This document shows positions 18,379 through 27,510 of a stretch of 64,000 nt of DNA, in pieces; the stretch's first letter is position 1, and each line of letters opens with the position of its first letter. The stretch is from Fluviicola taffensis DSM 16823. GTDB taxonomy: Bacteria; Bacteroidota; Bacteroidia; Flavobacteriales_D; Crocinitomicaceae. Under the pieces are notes generated by a model. It searched no databases. It was given only the letters and a program-made list of their open reading frames with translations, and was not told where the DNA came from. The translations under genes and the position numbers were made by a program. Where the stretch lies: NCBI RefSeq assembly GCF_000194605.1, contig NC_015321.1, positions 310,001-374,000 on the forward strand. Reading direction: 5' to 3'.

Positions 18379-19741
18379 GCAATCACATTTAGATCAACTC
18401 TTCTTGCTTGCAAAACAAGATCAAGCAGCGCAGTCTTTTGAACAGACGAGTGATCGCTTCATTTCTTCTATGGAATCCATTTCGGTGAATAAAACCAAAA
18501 CAAAACGAGTATTCACTAAAAAATGGATTATCATGTTAACAACTGTAAGTGCAATCAGTCTTTCACTGTTCCTATTTTGGAATAACAAAGAAGTTAGTAA
18601 GTCAGACCTAAAAATCAATACAGCAGATAAAACCCAACCTATTTCAGTAAATAAACACGAGAAATTCGAACAAATCCAAGAAGAATCAAAAAGGAATGAA
18701 AAAACGATTCAAAGACCTGATCCTTTCTTCAATTCGATCCAAAATCCAATGTTACAACTCCCTTTTATTTCTGAAAACAACCAATTTGAAAATCAAATCA
18801 TTGTTCCACCATATCAACAAGTAATACCTCCAAATTTATTGGACGAACCAGTTCCTTTTCCAAAACTCACCGAAGAAGAAATTGCCATTACCAAAAAGAA
18901 GAAAAAGGCTATGCTGAAGGCATTTGTCAAACACGACAAAGATGAATATATCTTCGTTCCAAGCGGCACATTCGATTACAACGGTAAACAGGTTTCTGTT
19001 CAGGCATTTTACATGGGAGTTGGAGAAATTACCAATTTTGAATACCGCACCTTTTTGTTTGATTTATTGATACAAGGAAGAAACGAAGAGTTTTTGAAAG
19101 CAAAGCCTAATCAAGAAGCATGGTTCAAAGAGAGAATTCATCCAAAAGTTGCTGAGCAAAATAAAAATAATTACTTCTCGTATACTGAATACAACAATTA
19201 TCCTGCAGTCAATGTTTCTCGTGAAGGAGCAGAAATGTATTGTCTTTGGCTTTCCGAAGAAGTTCGAAAATACATTGGTAATGAAAAAGAACCTCTTTTA
19301 AATGATATTCGTTTACCACTTCGGGTAGAATGGGTGAAAGCAGCAAGCAATGAAGGGAAGCAACTTCCTTATACATGGGACGGACCCTATGTACGAAATT
19401 CCAAAGGATTGATATTAGCAAATCACATTTGGGAAAAATACGATCCCGCCGTAGATTCTATCAACAAAAAGAACAAAAATACAAAGCAAATAATGATTAT
19501 TGCTCCTTCGATATCCTTTTGGCCAAGTAAATTAGGATTCTATAACTTATGTGGAAATGTGGCAGAAATGGTTTACGAGGAAGTCAATGAGGTGGGACCT
19601 GGAACAGCTGGTGGGAGTTGGAGAAATAATTCAGAAGAAATAAAAATTTATGCCACAGATCAAAACAAAGGGGTCATTGATCCCAAACCAACAATAGGCT
19701 TCCGAGTGGTCAGTACTTCTTTGGTTGTTCCCAAAAAATAA
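18371..19741 (+). CDS. Membrane-anchored SUMF1 (formylglycine-generating-like) domain protein, possible sigma-factor partner
   Basis: A 456-residue protein. Residues 1-51 are cytoplasmic, a single membrane segment follows at 52-70 (WIIMLTTVSAISLSLFLFW), then a ~90-residue linker, then a SUMF1/FGE-like domain from about residue 190: YIFVPSGTF, AFYMGVGEITNFEYRTFL, NYPAVNVSREGAEMYCLWL, LPLRVEWVKAAS, YNLCGNVAEMV, TAGGSWRN and IGFRVV. Paired catalytic cysteines of true formylglycine enzymes are not evident, so it may be a binding rather than oxidising member, like the gliding proteins GldJ/GldK. The overlap with the sigma gene and the N-in topology suggest an anti-sigma or sensor role; that is inference. 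Confidence 0.8.
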   Translation: MDKQSHLDQLFLLAKQDQAAQSFEQTSDRFISSMESISVNKTKTKRVFTKKWIIMLTTVSAISLSLFLFWNNKEVSKSDLKINTADKTQPISVNKHEKFEQIQEESKRNEKTIQRPDPFFNSIQNPMLQLPFISENNQFENQIIVPPYQQVIPPNLLDEPVPFPKLTEEEIAITKKKKKAMLKAFVKHDKDEYIFVPSGTFDYNGKQVSVQAFYMGVGEITNFEYRTFLFDLLIQGRNEEFLKAKPNQEAWFKERIHPKVAEQNKNNYFSYTEYNNYPAVNVSREGAEMYCLWLSEEVRKYIGNEKEPLLNDIRLPLRVEWVKAASNEGKQLPYTWDGPYVRNSKGLILANHIWEKYDPAVDSINKKNKNTKQIMIIAPSISFWPSKLGFYNLCGNVAEMVYEEVNEVGPGTAGGSWRNNSEEIKIYATDQNKGVIDPKPTIGFRVVSTSLVVPKK

Positions 19742-19752
19742 AATTGGTTGGT

Positions 19753-19803
19753 AAAAAAAACTGTAGTAGGGACGCGACGCATCGCGTCCCCACAGTTTTT
19801 TTC
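19753..19803 (+). terminator. Terminator of the sigma/SUMF1 operon, GC-rich palindromic repeat
   Basis: A-run plus CTG, then GGGACGCGA (19769-19777), CGCA loop, TCGCGTCCC (19782-19790) and CACAGTTTTTTT. The outer A-tract pairs with the T-tract. It ends the operon and shares its sequence with the element at 17737-17788. Confidence 0.75.
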
Positions 19804-19877
19804 GCATCGCGTCCCCACAGTTTATTTTTCACATCCCATCCCCATAATTTATTGTGCATCGCGTCCCTAACAATTTA
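19779..19877. repeat. Decaying tandem copies of the terminator's right arm
   Basis: Four units of the type GCATCGCGTCCCCACAGTTT start at 19779, 19804, 19831 and 19856, with period 25-27 bases. Units 3 and 4 have diverged (ACATCCCATCCCCATAATTT and GCATCGCGTCCCTAACAATT). The first unit is the right arm of the terminator hairpin. Confidence 0.75.
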
Positions 19878-19886
19878 TATACCCAT

Positions 19887-20813
19887 TTAAAAATAATAAC
19901 TGAACCCAATTCCGCCCCAAGCATGATTTGCTGCATTCTTAAACAATTTGGATTGAAAGTGTCCATAAGCTGAACACGAAAAGTGATTGTGAACAATTTT
20001 AAAACCAAACTCCTGTTCAGAAATCAAGCGAGATATTTGTGAAGTTGCAACACGCACCTCACTTGGTTTTACAAAGATTGCGCCTTGAAGTGTTCCATCA
20101 TAAACGACCAATCGAGCTTCTGGATTGTAATAAATGAAGTATTGTTTTTGATTGCTGATGTATCCCAATTTCAAGATTCCCAATGCACGTGTTTCATTCG
20201 TTAAAGTTCCAAAGGTTGTGAAACTTGTTCCTTCGATTCGTAACCATTTGGTATTTGTAAACCACATCTTTGTATAGCCAAAGCTCAAGTTGATACTCAA
20301 CCCCGTATTAATTTGATGCTCCCAACCCAGTGGTTTCTCATTATTTGTCCAGCGGTGAATGGCCGTTTGCGTTTCCTTTCCAAATGCTGGTTTGCCAATC
20401 CATCCAGTATTCAAACTCCAACTTAGGATGTAATTTTTCGATTTGCTTCGAGCGCTAAACTTAGCCGTATAACCATAAGTTGCGGCATAAGGTCTATCAC
20501 CCAAAAGCAAGGTGTCGGAAGTAATAGAAGATGGAGTATAGACTTTTTGAGTAACTCCTGTTTGCAAACTCCGCTGAATATCTGGAACCTTGAAGAAGAA
20601 CTTGTTCAGCCATTTCAAATTGATGTCCAAGTGATCGTATTGTAAAAAAATACCTTGCGAGTAATACTGATCTCTTCGAGCAAACAAATCATTCTCATAC
20701 CGAATAGTATACGCTTCTTTATACACCAGACTATCCTGTGCCCAAAGTTGAGAAGTAAAAAGAATGATTGGGACAAACACTAGTAAACGCATACTAGAAA
20801 TACGAACTTCCAC
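19887..20813 (-). CDS. LpxR-like outer-membrane lipid A deacylase family protein
   Basis: A 308-residue protein with signal peptide and barrel-like sequence. The opening YTIRYENDLFARRDQYYSQGIFLQYDH matches the ENDxFxxxDxxYTxG start of LpxR/DUF2219 proteins, and LLGDRPYAATYGY matches the conserved D-R-P-[YF]-A-G block. LpxR removes the 3' acyloxyacyl chain of lipid A in the outer membrane; whether this homologue does so is untested. An alternative start at 20792 (MRLLVFVP) gives a more compact signal peptide ending in LWAQ. Confidence 0.78.
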   Translation of the reverse strand: MEVRISSMRLLVFVPIILFTSQLWAQDSLVYKEAYTIRYENDLFARRDQYYSQGIFLQYDHLDINLKWLNKFFFKVPDIQRSLQTGVTQKVYTPSSITSDTLLLGDRPYAATYGYTAKFSARSKSKNYILSWSLNTGWIGKPAFGKETQTAIHRWTNNEKPLGWEHQINTGLSINLSFGYTKMWFTNTKWLRIEGTSFTTFGTLTNETRALGILKLGYISNQKQYFIYYNPEARLVVYDGTLQGAIFVKPSEVRVATSQISRLISEQEFGFKIVHNHFSCSAYGHFQSKLFKNAANHAWGGIGFSYYF

Positions 20814-21092
20814 GATTATTGGATTTTTTCAGCGGAAAGAAATCCGATAAATCGTTATTTACAACCAAAAACCATCCAATTCCATCCATTTACTAAAATA
20901 TCAATGAGACAAAACCACGACAATTGTACGACAATACTTCCATTAAATTTTAAACATAATCTACAAATAATAAATATAAATAATTGTAAACCAGTATTTT
21001 AATCATGTTTAATCACAAACTAAAAATGTCCCGAAATTTCACAGCTCATCCTATTGAAAGGAACTCTCTGCTTTCCGTAAACGAAGTTGAGC

Positions 21093-21100
21093 TAATTTTG
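21093..21100 (+). promoter_or_regulatory. Bacteroidota -7 promoter element
   Basis: TAATTTTG fits TAnnTTTG exactly, with a TTTC at 21073-21076 about 16 bases upstream as a poor -33. Transcription would start near 21107, which supports translation from 21116 or 21122 rather than from the longer frame at 21005. Confidence 0.4.
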
Positions 21101-21115
21101 AAATTAGCGAAATAT

Positions 21116-22450
21116 ATGAATATGAAAAAAATAGTTATAGCTTTTACAGTAATCTTTTCATCACTGTATGCAACGGCTCAATCCACCATTAATATCATGA
21201 ATGATGTTGTGTTTTTTGATGGTTATGCCAGTGTTGTAAGTGACCCAACCCCAGCTGGCGTTATTCGTTTTAGAAATGATTTAATGGCCAAGCAAATTAC
21301 CTCTCAGCAATTAGATATGATTGGTAATCAATTGACGATTAATATTACCATTTCTGCTCTTTGTGACAATTACGATCGCATTGGAGGAGTAAACCTAGCA
21401 ATGGTTCCAAAAGGAAGTACCACTTATAATCCAGATGCTGTTGGTAGAATTGAAGTTGGTCGTTTTATTACACCTTTCATGAATAAAAATGTATCACCAA
21501 CTTCCGTTCCTTATACTTTTGTGGTAGACAACGTTGCACAAATTCTGAATTCATCTGAATTAAATGCACTGTACGATTTTTGGTTAGAACTAGAAGTTTT
21601 TGGTGTTCCTTATGCTGCAAATACTCAAGTTGCTGGTTGTTCTGGAAGAAATGATGTTTTTAAAGGAAAAGTAGATTTTGTGACTAATGGACCAATTGCG
21701 AACTACGATCCAAGTGTCATCATTCAACCCTTGTCTTTTAAAGCAAACTTTAACAACTACAACGCAGCCGCAACGGATGCTGTAGGAACAACCGTTAAAA
21801 CGATTAATTTCACAACAACTCAAACTATTTACGGTGCGAAATTCTATTTAATCACTTCCAATCATGGAGCTGGTAACAATGGAGAAGAATACGTAAGACG
21901 CGTACACAATGTGACTTTTGATGGAAACCAAGTATTAACATATACTCCAGGAGGAAAATCATGTGAACCATACCGTCAATTCAACACACAAGGAAATGGA
22001 ATTTATGGGCAAAGTCCACAATCGGCTTCTTGGTGGACAGGATGGAACAACTGGTGTCCTGGAGATACAATTGCTATTCGCAAAATTAATTTAGGGACTT
22101 TAGCACCAGGAAATCACACATTCAAAATTGCTGTACCTGCTGCACAATTCGCTGGACAAGATGGAAATTTCCCCCTTTCTCTTTACTTACAAGGAAGCGA
22201 AGATTTTGTGAGTTTGGAAGAATTAAATCAGTCATTCATTCATTTATTTCCAAACCCAGCAAATGACATGATCCAATTTCAAACAGAAAAAGAAGTAGAG
22301 CAAGTTGACATTATCGATGCTTCAGGGAAAAGAATTTTAACAGACACTAAAAACACAATCAACCTCATCGGATTAGACTCAGGATATTACTTTCTTCAAG
22401 TTCGTTTTACCGATGGAATGTATAGTAGACAGCGCTTCATAAAGCAATAA
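21116..22450 (+). CDS. Secreted PNGase F-like glycopeptidase-related protein with T9SS sorting domain
   Basis: About 444 residues. The signal peptide (MNMKKIVIAFTVIFSSLYATAQ) begins at the ATG at 21116 or 21122; the frame is open to 21005 but that extension has no signal character. The second half contains FYLITSNHGAGNNGEEYVRRVHNV, GKSCEPYRQFNTQGNGIYGQ and WWTGWNNWCPGD, matching the C-terminal jelly-roll of peptide-N-glycosidase F. The final 75 residues (FPNPANDMIQF...GYYFLQVRF...RQRFIKQ) are a T9SS type A sorting domain. PNGase F removes N-glycans from glycoproteins. This protein is probably extracellular, and activity would need the N-terminal domain checked. Confidence 0.82.
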   Translation: MNMKKIVIAFTVIFSSLYATAQSTINIMNDVVFFDGYASVVSDPTPAGVIRFRNDLMAKQITSQQLDMIGNQLTINITISALCDNYDRIGGVNLAMVPKGSTTYNPDAVGRIEVGRFITPFMNKNVSPTSVPYTFVVDNVAQILNSSELNALYDFWLELEVFGVPYAANTQVAGCSGRNDVFKGKVDFVTNGPIANYDPSVIIQPLSFKANFNNYNAAATDAVGTTVKTINFTTTQTIYGAKFYLITSNHGAGNNGEEYVRRVHNVTFDGNQVLTYTPGGKSCEPYRQFNTQGNGIYGQSPQSASWWTGWNNWCPGDTIAIRKINLGTLAPGNHTFKIAVPAAQFAGQDGNFPLSLYLQGSEDFVSLEELNQSFIHLFPNPANDMIQFQTEKEVEQVDIIDASGKRILTDTKNTINLIGLDSGYYFLQVRFTDGMYSRQRFIKQ

Positions 22451-22468
22451 TTTATATTCGTTTGTTTT

Positions 22469-22501
22469 AAAAGAGAAGTATTCATCGTACTTCTCTTTTT
22501 T
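22469..22501 (+). terminator. Intrinsic terminator after the PNGase-like gene
   Basis: AGAGAAGTA (22472-22480), loop TTCATCG, TACTTCTCT (22488-22496), then a T-run. It lies 21 bases after the stop. Confidence 0.9.
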
Positions 22502-22603
22502 GTTTTGTACCAAATTAAAAGTAGATTTTTATTCAAAGATTCACCTAAAAAGGGGATTATTCAGTAACTTACTACTCGTTAATTTTATCTCAAAAAACGG
22601 AAC

Positions 22604-23992
22604 ATGGAATACCGCATAGAAAAAGATACAATGGGAGAAGTGAAAGTTCCCGCAAACGCATATTGGGGAGCTCAAACCGAGCGCAGTATTGAAAACTTTA
22701 AAATAGCTCAGGATACCAACAAAATGCCCAAAGAGATTATTCGTGCTTTTGCGTATTTAAAAAAGGCTGCAGCTCTTACGAACTTAGACGCGGGCATTTT
22801 GCCTCAAGAAAAATCAGACTTAATTGGAAAAGTAGCTGATGAAATCTTAGCTGGAAAATTAGACGATCAATTTCCATTGGTTGTTTGGCAAACTGGAAGC
22901 GGTACTCAAAGCAATATGAACGTCAATGAAGTGATTGCTTACCGAGCACACGTTTTGAACGGAGGTTCTTTGACAGATAAGGAGAAAGTATTACATCCAA
23001 ACGATGACGTAAACAAGTCTCAATCGTCCAACGACACCTTCCCTACTGCCATGCACATTGCGGCGTATCAAACATTGATGCAAGTGACGATTCCTGGAAT
23101 TGAAAAACTACGCGATACCTTGGCTCAAAAAAGTACCGATTACATGAAAGTCGTGAAAATTGGACGAACACATTTCATGGATGCAACTCCTTTGACATTG
23201 GGTCAGGAAATTAGCGGATATGTGAGTCAGTTAAATCATGGATTGAAAGCAATCAAAAATACCTTGGCGCATTTGAGCGAACTCGCTTTGGGAGGAACAG
23301 CTGTTGGAACAGGAATCAACACACCTCCCGGATATTCTGAAAACGTAGCCAAACACATTGCCAATTTAACGGGTTTACCTTTCATCACTGCTGAAAATAA
23401 ATTTGAAGCTCTCGCAGCTCACGACGCCATTGTTGAAGCTCACGGAGCATTGAAAACCGTTGCTGTAAGTTTGATGAAAATTGCAAACGATGTTCGGATG
23501 CTTTCTTCTGGACCGCGCAGTGGAATTGGTGAGATTCACATTCCAGATAACGAGCCAGGATCTTCCATTATGCCTGGGAAAGTAAATCCAACACAGTGTG
23601 AAGCTTTAACGATGATTGCTGCTCAAGTAATGGGAAATGATGTTACAATCGGAATTGGTGGTTCAAACGGCCATTTCGAGTTGAACGTATTCAAACCAGT
23701 GATGATTTTCAATTTCTTGCATTCTGCAAGATTGATTGGCGAAGGCTGTGTTTCTTTCAACGACAAATGTGCTATAGGAATCGAACCTATCACAGCAAAT
23801 ATCAAAAAGCACGTAGATAATAGTTTGATGCTTGTAACGGCGCTGAACACCAAAATCGGTTATTACAAAGCAGCAGAAATTGCTCAAAAAGCACATGCTG
23901 AAGGAACGACTTTGAAAGAAATGGCTGTGAAATTGGGATATTTGACCGCTGAAGAATTTGATCAATGGGTGGTGCCAGAAAAAATGGTTTAG
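22604..23992 (+). CDS. fumC: Class II fumarate hydratase
   Basis: A 462-residue enzyme that interconverts fumarate and malate in the TCA cycle. It starts [28 protein letters not shown] and carries the class II signature [15 protein letters not shown], with the catalytic serine loop, plus [17 protein letters not shown] and the histidine-bearing [16 protein letters not shown]. Length is normal. Related family members include aspartase and argininosuccinate lyase, but the full set of motifs and the length fit FumC. It is a single-gene unit between a terminator and a hairpin. Confidence 0.96.
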   Translation: MEYRIEKDTMGEVKVPANAYWGAQTERSIENFKIAQDTNKMPKEIIRAFAYLKKAAALTNLDAGILPQEKSDLIGKVADEILAGKLDDQFPLVVWQTGSGTQSNMNVNEVIAYRAHVLNGGSLTDKEKVLHPNDDVNKSQSSNDTFPTAMHIAAYQTLMQVTIPGIEKLRDTLAQKSTDYMKVVKIGRTHFMDATPLTLGQEISGYVSQLNHGLKAIKNTLAHLSELALGGTAVGTGINTPPGYSENVAKHIANLTGLPFITAENKFEALAAHDAIVEAHGALKTVAVSLMKIANDVRMLSSGPRSGIGEIHIPDNEPGSSIMPGKVNPTQCEALTMIAAQVMGNDVTIGIGGSNGHFELNVFKPVMIFNFLHSARLIGEGCVSFNDKCAIGIEPITANIKKHVDNSLMLVTALNTKIGYYKAAEIAQKAHAEGTTLKEMAVKLGYLTAEEFDQWVVPEKMV

Positions 23993-24035
23993 TGAATTAC
24001 GAATTGAAAAGGTTAAGACCTGAGATGAAAGACTA

Positions 24036-24067
24036 AAGACCTTAGACAGATCCTTGTCTAAGGTCTT
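24036..24067 (+). terminator. Long perfect hairpin downstream of fumC
   Basis: AAGACCTTAGACA (24036-24048), loop GATCCT, TGTCTAAGGTCTT (24055-24067): a perfect 13-bp stem 44 bases after the fumC stop. The T-run is missing, so it may be a rho-independent terminator of weak type or an mRNA-stabilising hairpin. Confidence 0.5.
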
Positions 24068-24191
24068 AAAATATTGGATGTTGAATAAAGATTAAAATGA
24101 CACATAGACATGTGTCTATTTACCCAATGGCAGCAAAGGGTAGCAGATTTTTCGATTAATCAAACATACTAATCTATATCCCGAATATTTC

Positions 24192-24330
24192 ATGTCCATC
24201 TCGATACTTTCGCCGTGTCAGTTCGAGTTTTACGCTTGTTTTCTCAATACATCCCGACAGGAAATGTCGGGACACTCGAAATGACAAGCGTAAAGTATCG
24301 AGAACACATGGCGAACACTCGATGTGACAG
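24192..24330. repeat. Dispersed palindromic repeat, copy 2 (with extended centre)
   Basis: Left arm 24192-24228 and right arm 24294-24330 correspond to the element at 14190-14275. The centre holds further nested palindromes (ACGCTTGT/ACAAGCG and CCCGACAGGAAATGTCGGG). It fills most of the 351-base gap between fumC and the TonB-dependent-type barrel. Confidence 0.75.
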
Positions 24331-24343
24331 GAATTCACACTTA

Positions 24344-27235
24344 TTAATGAGGTGGTCCAAACGGTCCGCCAAATCCTCCTTCTTGTGGTTTTTCTGCTTT
24401 CGTCTCTGGAGCTTTTGTTCCGAAATTGCGGATATTGTAAGTCACCGTGAACATGAAATAGCGATTCAATACATTGGATTGAACATCTTCGATATACGAT
24501 TCGGTAACATTTCTACTAATGCTGTTGTTGTTGTTTAAAATATCGAAGACCGAAACACGGAGTTCCAGCTGTTTTTGTTTCAACAATTTGTACCCAATTC
24601 CACCATTCCACAACATAATTGTTTGGTTGAATCCTGAACCTAAACCTGCATACGCATTCACAGAATAAGTACTGTTGATTACCAAACGTTCTTTGATGAT
24701 CCAATTGAAACGAGCGCTCACATTGTGCACAAAGTATTCGTTCTTCGCTACATTCTGACGGGTATTTACCACGTTGTTATAGTTGAGTGTGTAACCAACT
24801 GTGAAATCAATTTTTTCGCTGATATTACTTGAAACAGTTAATCCTCCGTTTGCATTCGTTGTCTTTGCTTTATTCACCACATTGTTAATCAAACCAGGTG
24901 CAACGGTATACGCTCCTCCCACATAGAAATTCATATTCAGTTTCAACTTCGTCAACGGAATTCCATAAGAAACGGTGGTGCGGGCATTCCAACTTCCATC
25001 TAAATTCACTGGTTGACGAAACTGTGCTCCTCGTTGCAAAACCACATTTCCATTCACCACAGTATCTGAAGTTGCAATGATTGTTCCGTTTGAAATGTAA
25101 TTACTGTTTGCTTCTCCACCAAAAAACACGTTGAAATTCGTTGCTTTGTTCATATTGGTGGAATTAAAACGACCAAATAATCGGTGATTATACTGCTGCT
25201 TCAAATTTGGATTACCGGAAGACAAAGACAGCGGATTTGAGTTGTCGATCACATTTTGCAATTGGTCAATCGTTGGGTTTCGTGTTCCAGCTCGGTATCC
25301 CAACATAAAACTTTTCGATTTTGAAAATTCGTACTTGAATCGTGCATTCGGTAAGATGGAGTTGAACGATAAATTCGTATCTCTATCCGTTGGGAATTGC
25401 TGCACATTCATCAACATCGAATTCTGATAGCTCAATCCCAGTTGAAAGCTCACTTTATTCTTCTGAAAGCGAAAATTGGTTCCACCTTCTTGCACAATCG
25501 TTTGGTTGTTGAACACATTCGAAAGGGTTGTATCCATGAAGTAATAGCTATTCGTCACATTATCAAAATCATACGTACGTTTATCTGCATTACTCACCGA
25601 ATAAGCCGGCGCATAGAAAAATTCGCTCGACCACCATTTGCTCAAGGGTTCTGTAAATGAAAAACGACCATTTACTCCGTATCCGTTGGTTTGATTGTTG
25701 CTGTTTTGATTAATAGAAGCCAAGGAATCATTGTTGAACTCATCGTAATAGCGCGATCGCGATTCCTGACCACTACTTCCCTCTTTCAAGGTATAAGTTC
25801 CTGTTAAATTCGCAGAAAAAGTTCTTCTTGGTTTCACAAAACGATGACGCCACAAAACACTTGTACTTGCATTCAATCCTCTATTATCACTAAATGTTTG
25901 ATTGTTAATTTGATTGATTAAAGCACTATTCCCATCCACGGTTGTTCCGTTTGTTCCTTGCGTGCGGTTACTTCCTTGATAACTCACTTTTGGAGTAATC
26001 ACTAAGGAATTCATAGAATCGAGTGCGATATCAAATTTAAAATTCAAGCGGTGGTTCGCATTTTTCAGAATCGCAGAGAAGTCTTCGTCGTAATTTTGGC
26101 CAGCAGTGGTTGACAACACGTAACTTCTACCTGTCAACTGCGAATTATCTGTCCGCGATGCATTGAAAAAGTAGCTTCCCGTTACTTTTGTTGTTTTGCT
26201 CTTTCCCCATTTATCGGAATAATTCAAGCCCAATCCGTGTGAAGTACTGACTCCGTTTTGTTGCGAAACGAGGTAATTCTCATTATCACCACCGCCCATT
26301 CCACCACGTCCGCCTGGACCACCTCTTCCCTGTGTACTTGCCGTAGAACCAGTAACACCCAAAATATCGTCCGTAGAAAAGTTTTGTTGATTCACATTAT
26401 TCGACATTCCAACAATCGAAAACCGGCGCGTTCCTTTAAAGAAATTCACATTCGCTCCAGCCATGTACAAATTATTTGGTGTTCCGTAACCGGCATAAAT
26501 TTTTCCGAATTGTCCTTGATTCTTTCCAGCCTTCGTCACGATATTCAGAGCCTTCGCCTCATTTCCATCCGAAATCCCTGTAAACTTTGCCTGATCACTC
26601 GCTTGGTCGTACACCTGAATCTTGGCAACTATTTCCGCAGGTAAGTTTTTCAACGCAGCCGCAGCATCGTCTCCAAAAAACTCCTGTCCGTCAATCATCA
26701 CCTTCGTAATTTGCTCACCTTGCGCCTTTACAACCCCATTCTCCAGCGTAATTCCAGGCATTTTGGTAATCAAATCCTGCACCGTAGCATCTGGATTCGT
26801 TTTATACGCATCCGCATTGTATTGTGTGGTATCTCCCTTTTGCTCCACCCGAACGGATTTTGCCTCTATCGTTACCTCATCGAGTTTGGTATCCGTTTTC
26901 AGTATAAAATCTACCTTAGTATTTCCCGCAGGAAGTTCCACGCGTTTAAACTGATCTGCATATTCCAAACTAGTTACTTTCAACAAATACGCTCCTGGTT
27001 CATATCCTGCAATTGTATATTCCCCACTCTCATCTGAAACAGCAACTTTAACTACCGAAGAGTCACTGATTGAAAGCAATGAAATCCGAGCATCCATTAA
27101 GAATTCGCCTGTTTGTTTATCGGTAATTTTACCTGAAAGTTGAGTTTGTGAGTAGCTACTAAAAGCAAAAAGAACTGTTAGAAGAATGACCTGAAGTAAT
27201 TGTTTCAACACTTCAGGTATAAAACGAATCTGCAT
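24344..27235 (-). CDS. TonB-dependent-receptor-like outer-membrane barrel with carboxypeptidase-like N-terminal domain
   Basis: A 963-residue protein: signal peptide to about residue 30, a carboxypeptidase-regulatory-like domain (LSGKITDKQTGEFLMDARISL... to about 115), a plug-like domain (about 125-230, with PGITLENGVVKAQGEQITKV and IDGQEFFGDDAAAALKNLP), then a long barrel of the outer-membrane beta-barrel family 3 type. A glycine-rich loop (GRGGPGGRGGMGGG) lies near residue 305 and the tail is GGFGGPFGPPH, both unusual and probably disordered. Such proteins import or export large ligands across the outer membrane. The substrate is unknown and no SusD partner is adjacent. Confidence 0.87.
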   Translation of the reverse strand: MQIRFIPEVLKQLLQVILLTVLFAFSSYSQTQLSGKITDKQTGEFLMDARISLLSISDSSVVKVAVSDESGEYTIAGYEPGAYLLKVTSLEYADQFKRVELPAGNTKVDFILKTDTKLDEVTIEAKSVRVEQKGDTTQYNADAYKTNPDATVQDLITKMPGITLENGVVKAQGEQITKVMIDGQEFFGDDAAAALKNLPAEIVAKIQVYDQASDQAKFTGISDGNEAKALNIVTKAGKNQGQFGKIYAGYGTPNNLYMAGANVNFFKGTRRFSIVGMSNNVNQQNFSTDDILGVTGSTASTQGRGGPGGRGGMGGGDNENYLVSQQNGVSTSHGLGLNYSDKWGKSKTTKVTGSYFFNASRTDNSQLTGRSYVLSTTAGQNYDEDFSAILKNANHRLNFKFDIALDSMNSLVITPKVSYQGSNRTQGTNGTTVDGNSALINQINNQTFSDNRGLNASTSVLWRHRFVKPRRTFSANLTGTYTLKEGSSGQESRSRYYDEFNNDSLASINQNSNNQTNGYGVNGRFSFTEPLSKWWSSEFFYAPAYSVSNADKRTYDFDNVTNSYYFMDTTLSNVFNNQTIVQEGGTNFRFQKNKVSFQLGLSYQNSMLMNVQQFPTDRDTNLSFNSILPNARFKYEFSKSKSFMLGYRAGTRNPTIDQLQNVIDNSNPLSLSSGNPNLKQQYNHRLFGRFNSTNMNKATNFNVFFGGEANSNYISNGTIIATSDTVVNGNVVLQRGAQFRQPVNLDGSWNARTTVSYGIPLTKLKLNMNFYVGGAYTVAPGLINNVVNKAKTTNANGGLTVSSNISEKIDFTVGYTLNYNNVVNTRQNVAKNEYFVHNVSARFNWIIKERLVINSTYSVNAYAGLGSGFNQTIMLWNGGIGYKLLKQKQLELRVSVFDILNNNNSISRNVTESYIEDVQSNVLNRYFMFTVTYNIRNFGTKAPETKAEKPQEGGFGGPFGPPH

Positions 27236-27455
27236 AAAATGGGTTTGTTTAAAAGCTTTGATTGTTTCGGAGGCAAAAGGTTTAGTTAAACCATGAAAAA
27301 AATCTATGCCTTCGCTAAAGCTTCAGCATAAGAATTGGAGCAACAAGCAAAAATCGTGCCTGCGAAGTCTCCTGCGGAACGCTTGCGCCTTAGCTTCAGT
27401 GTTGACGCATGGCGTGGAAGTTTTAATCAATTACATACTTTGCATACTTCTTCTC

Positions 27456-27485
27456 TTTGCGGTTCATTTAAAACGCCTACTTTTG
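27456..27485 (+). promoter_or_regulatory. Bacteroidota promoter
   Basis: TTTG at 27456-27459 and TACTTTTG at 27478-27485 are separated by 18 bases, fitting the Bacteroidota consensus TTTG-N17-23-TAnnTTTG. The start of transcription would be near 27492, leaving a ~19-base leader before the ATG at 27511. Confidence 0.6.
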
Positions 27486-27510
27486 TTCCATCATCAATTG
27501 AGTCAACCAC

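Noticed and set aside
21005-21115. N-terminal extension of the PNGase-like protein
   Set aside because: It lacks signal-peptide character and precedes a good -7 element at 21093-21100.
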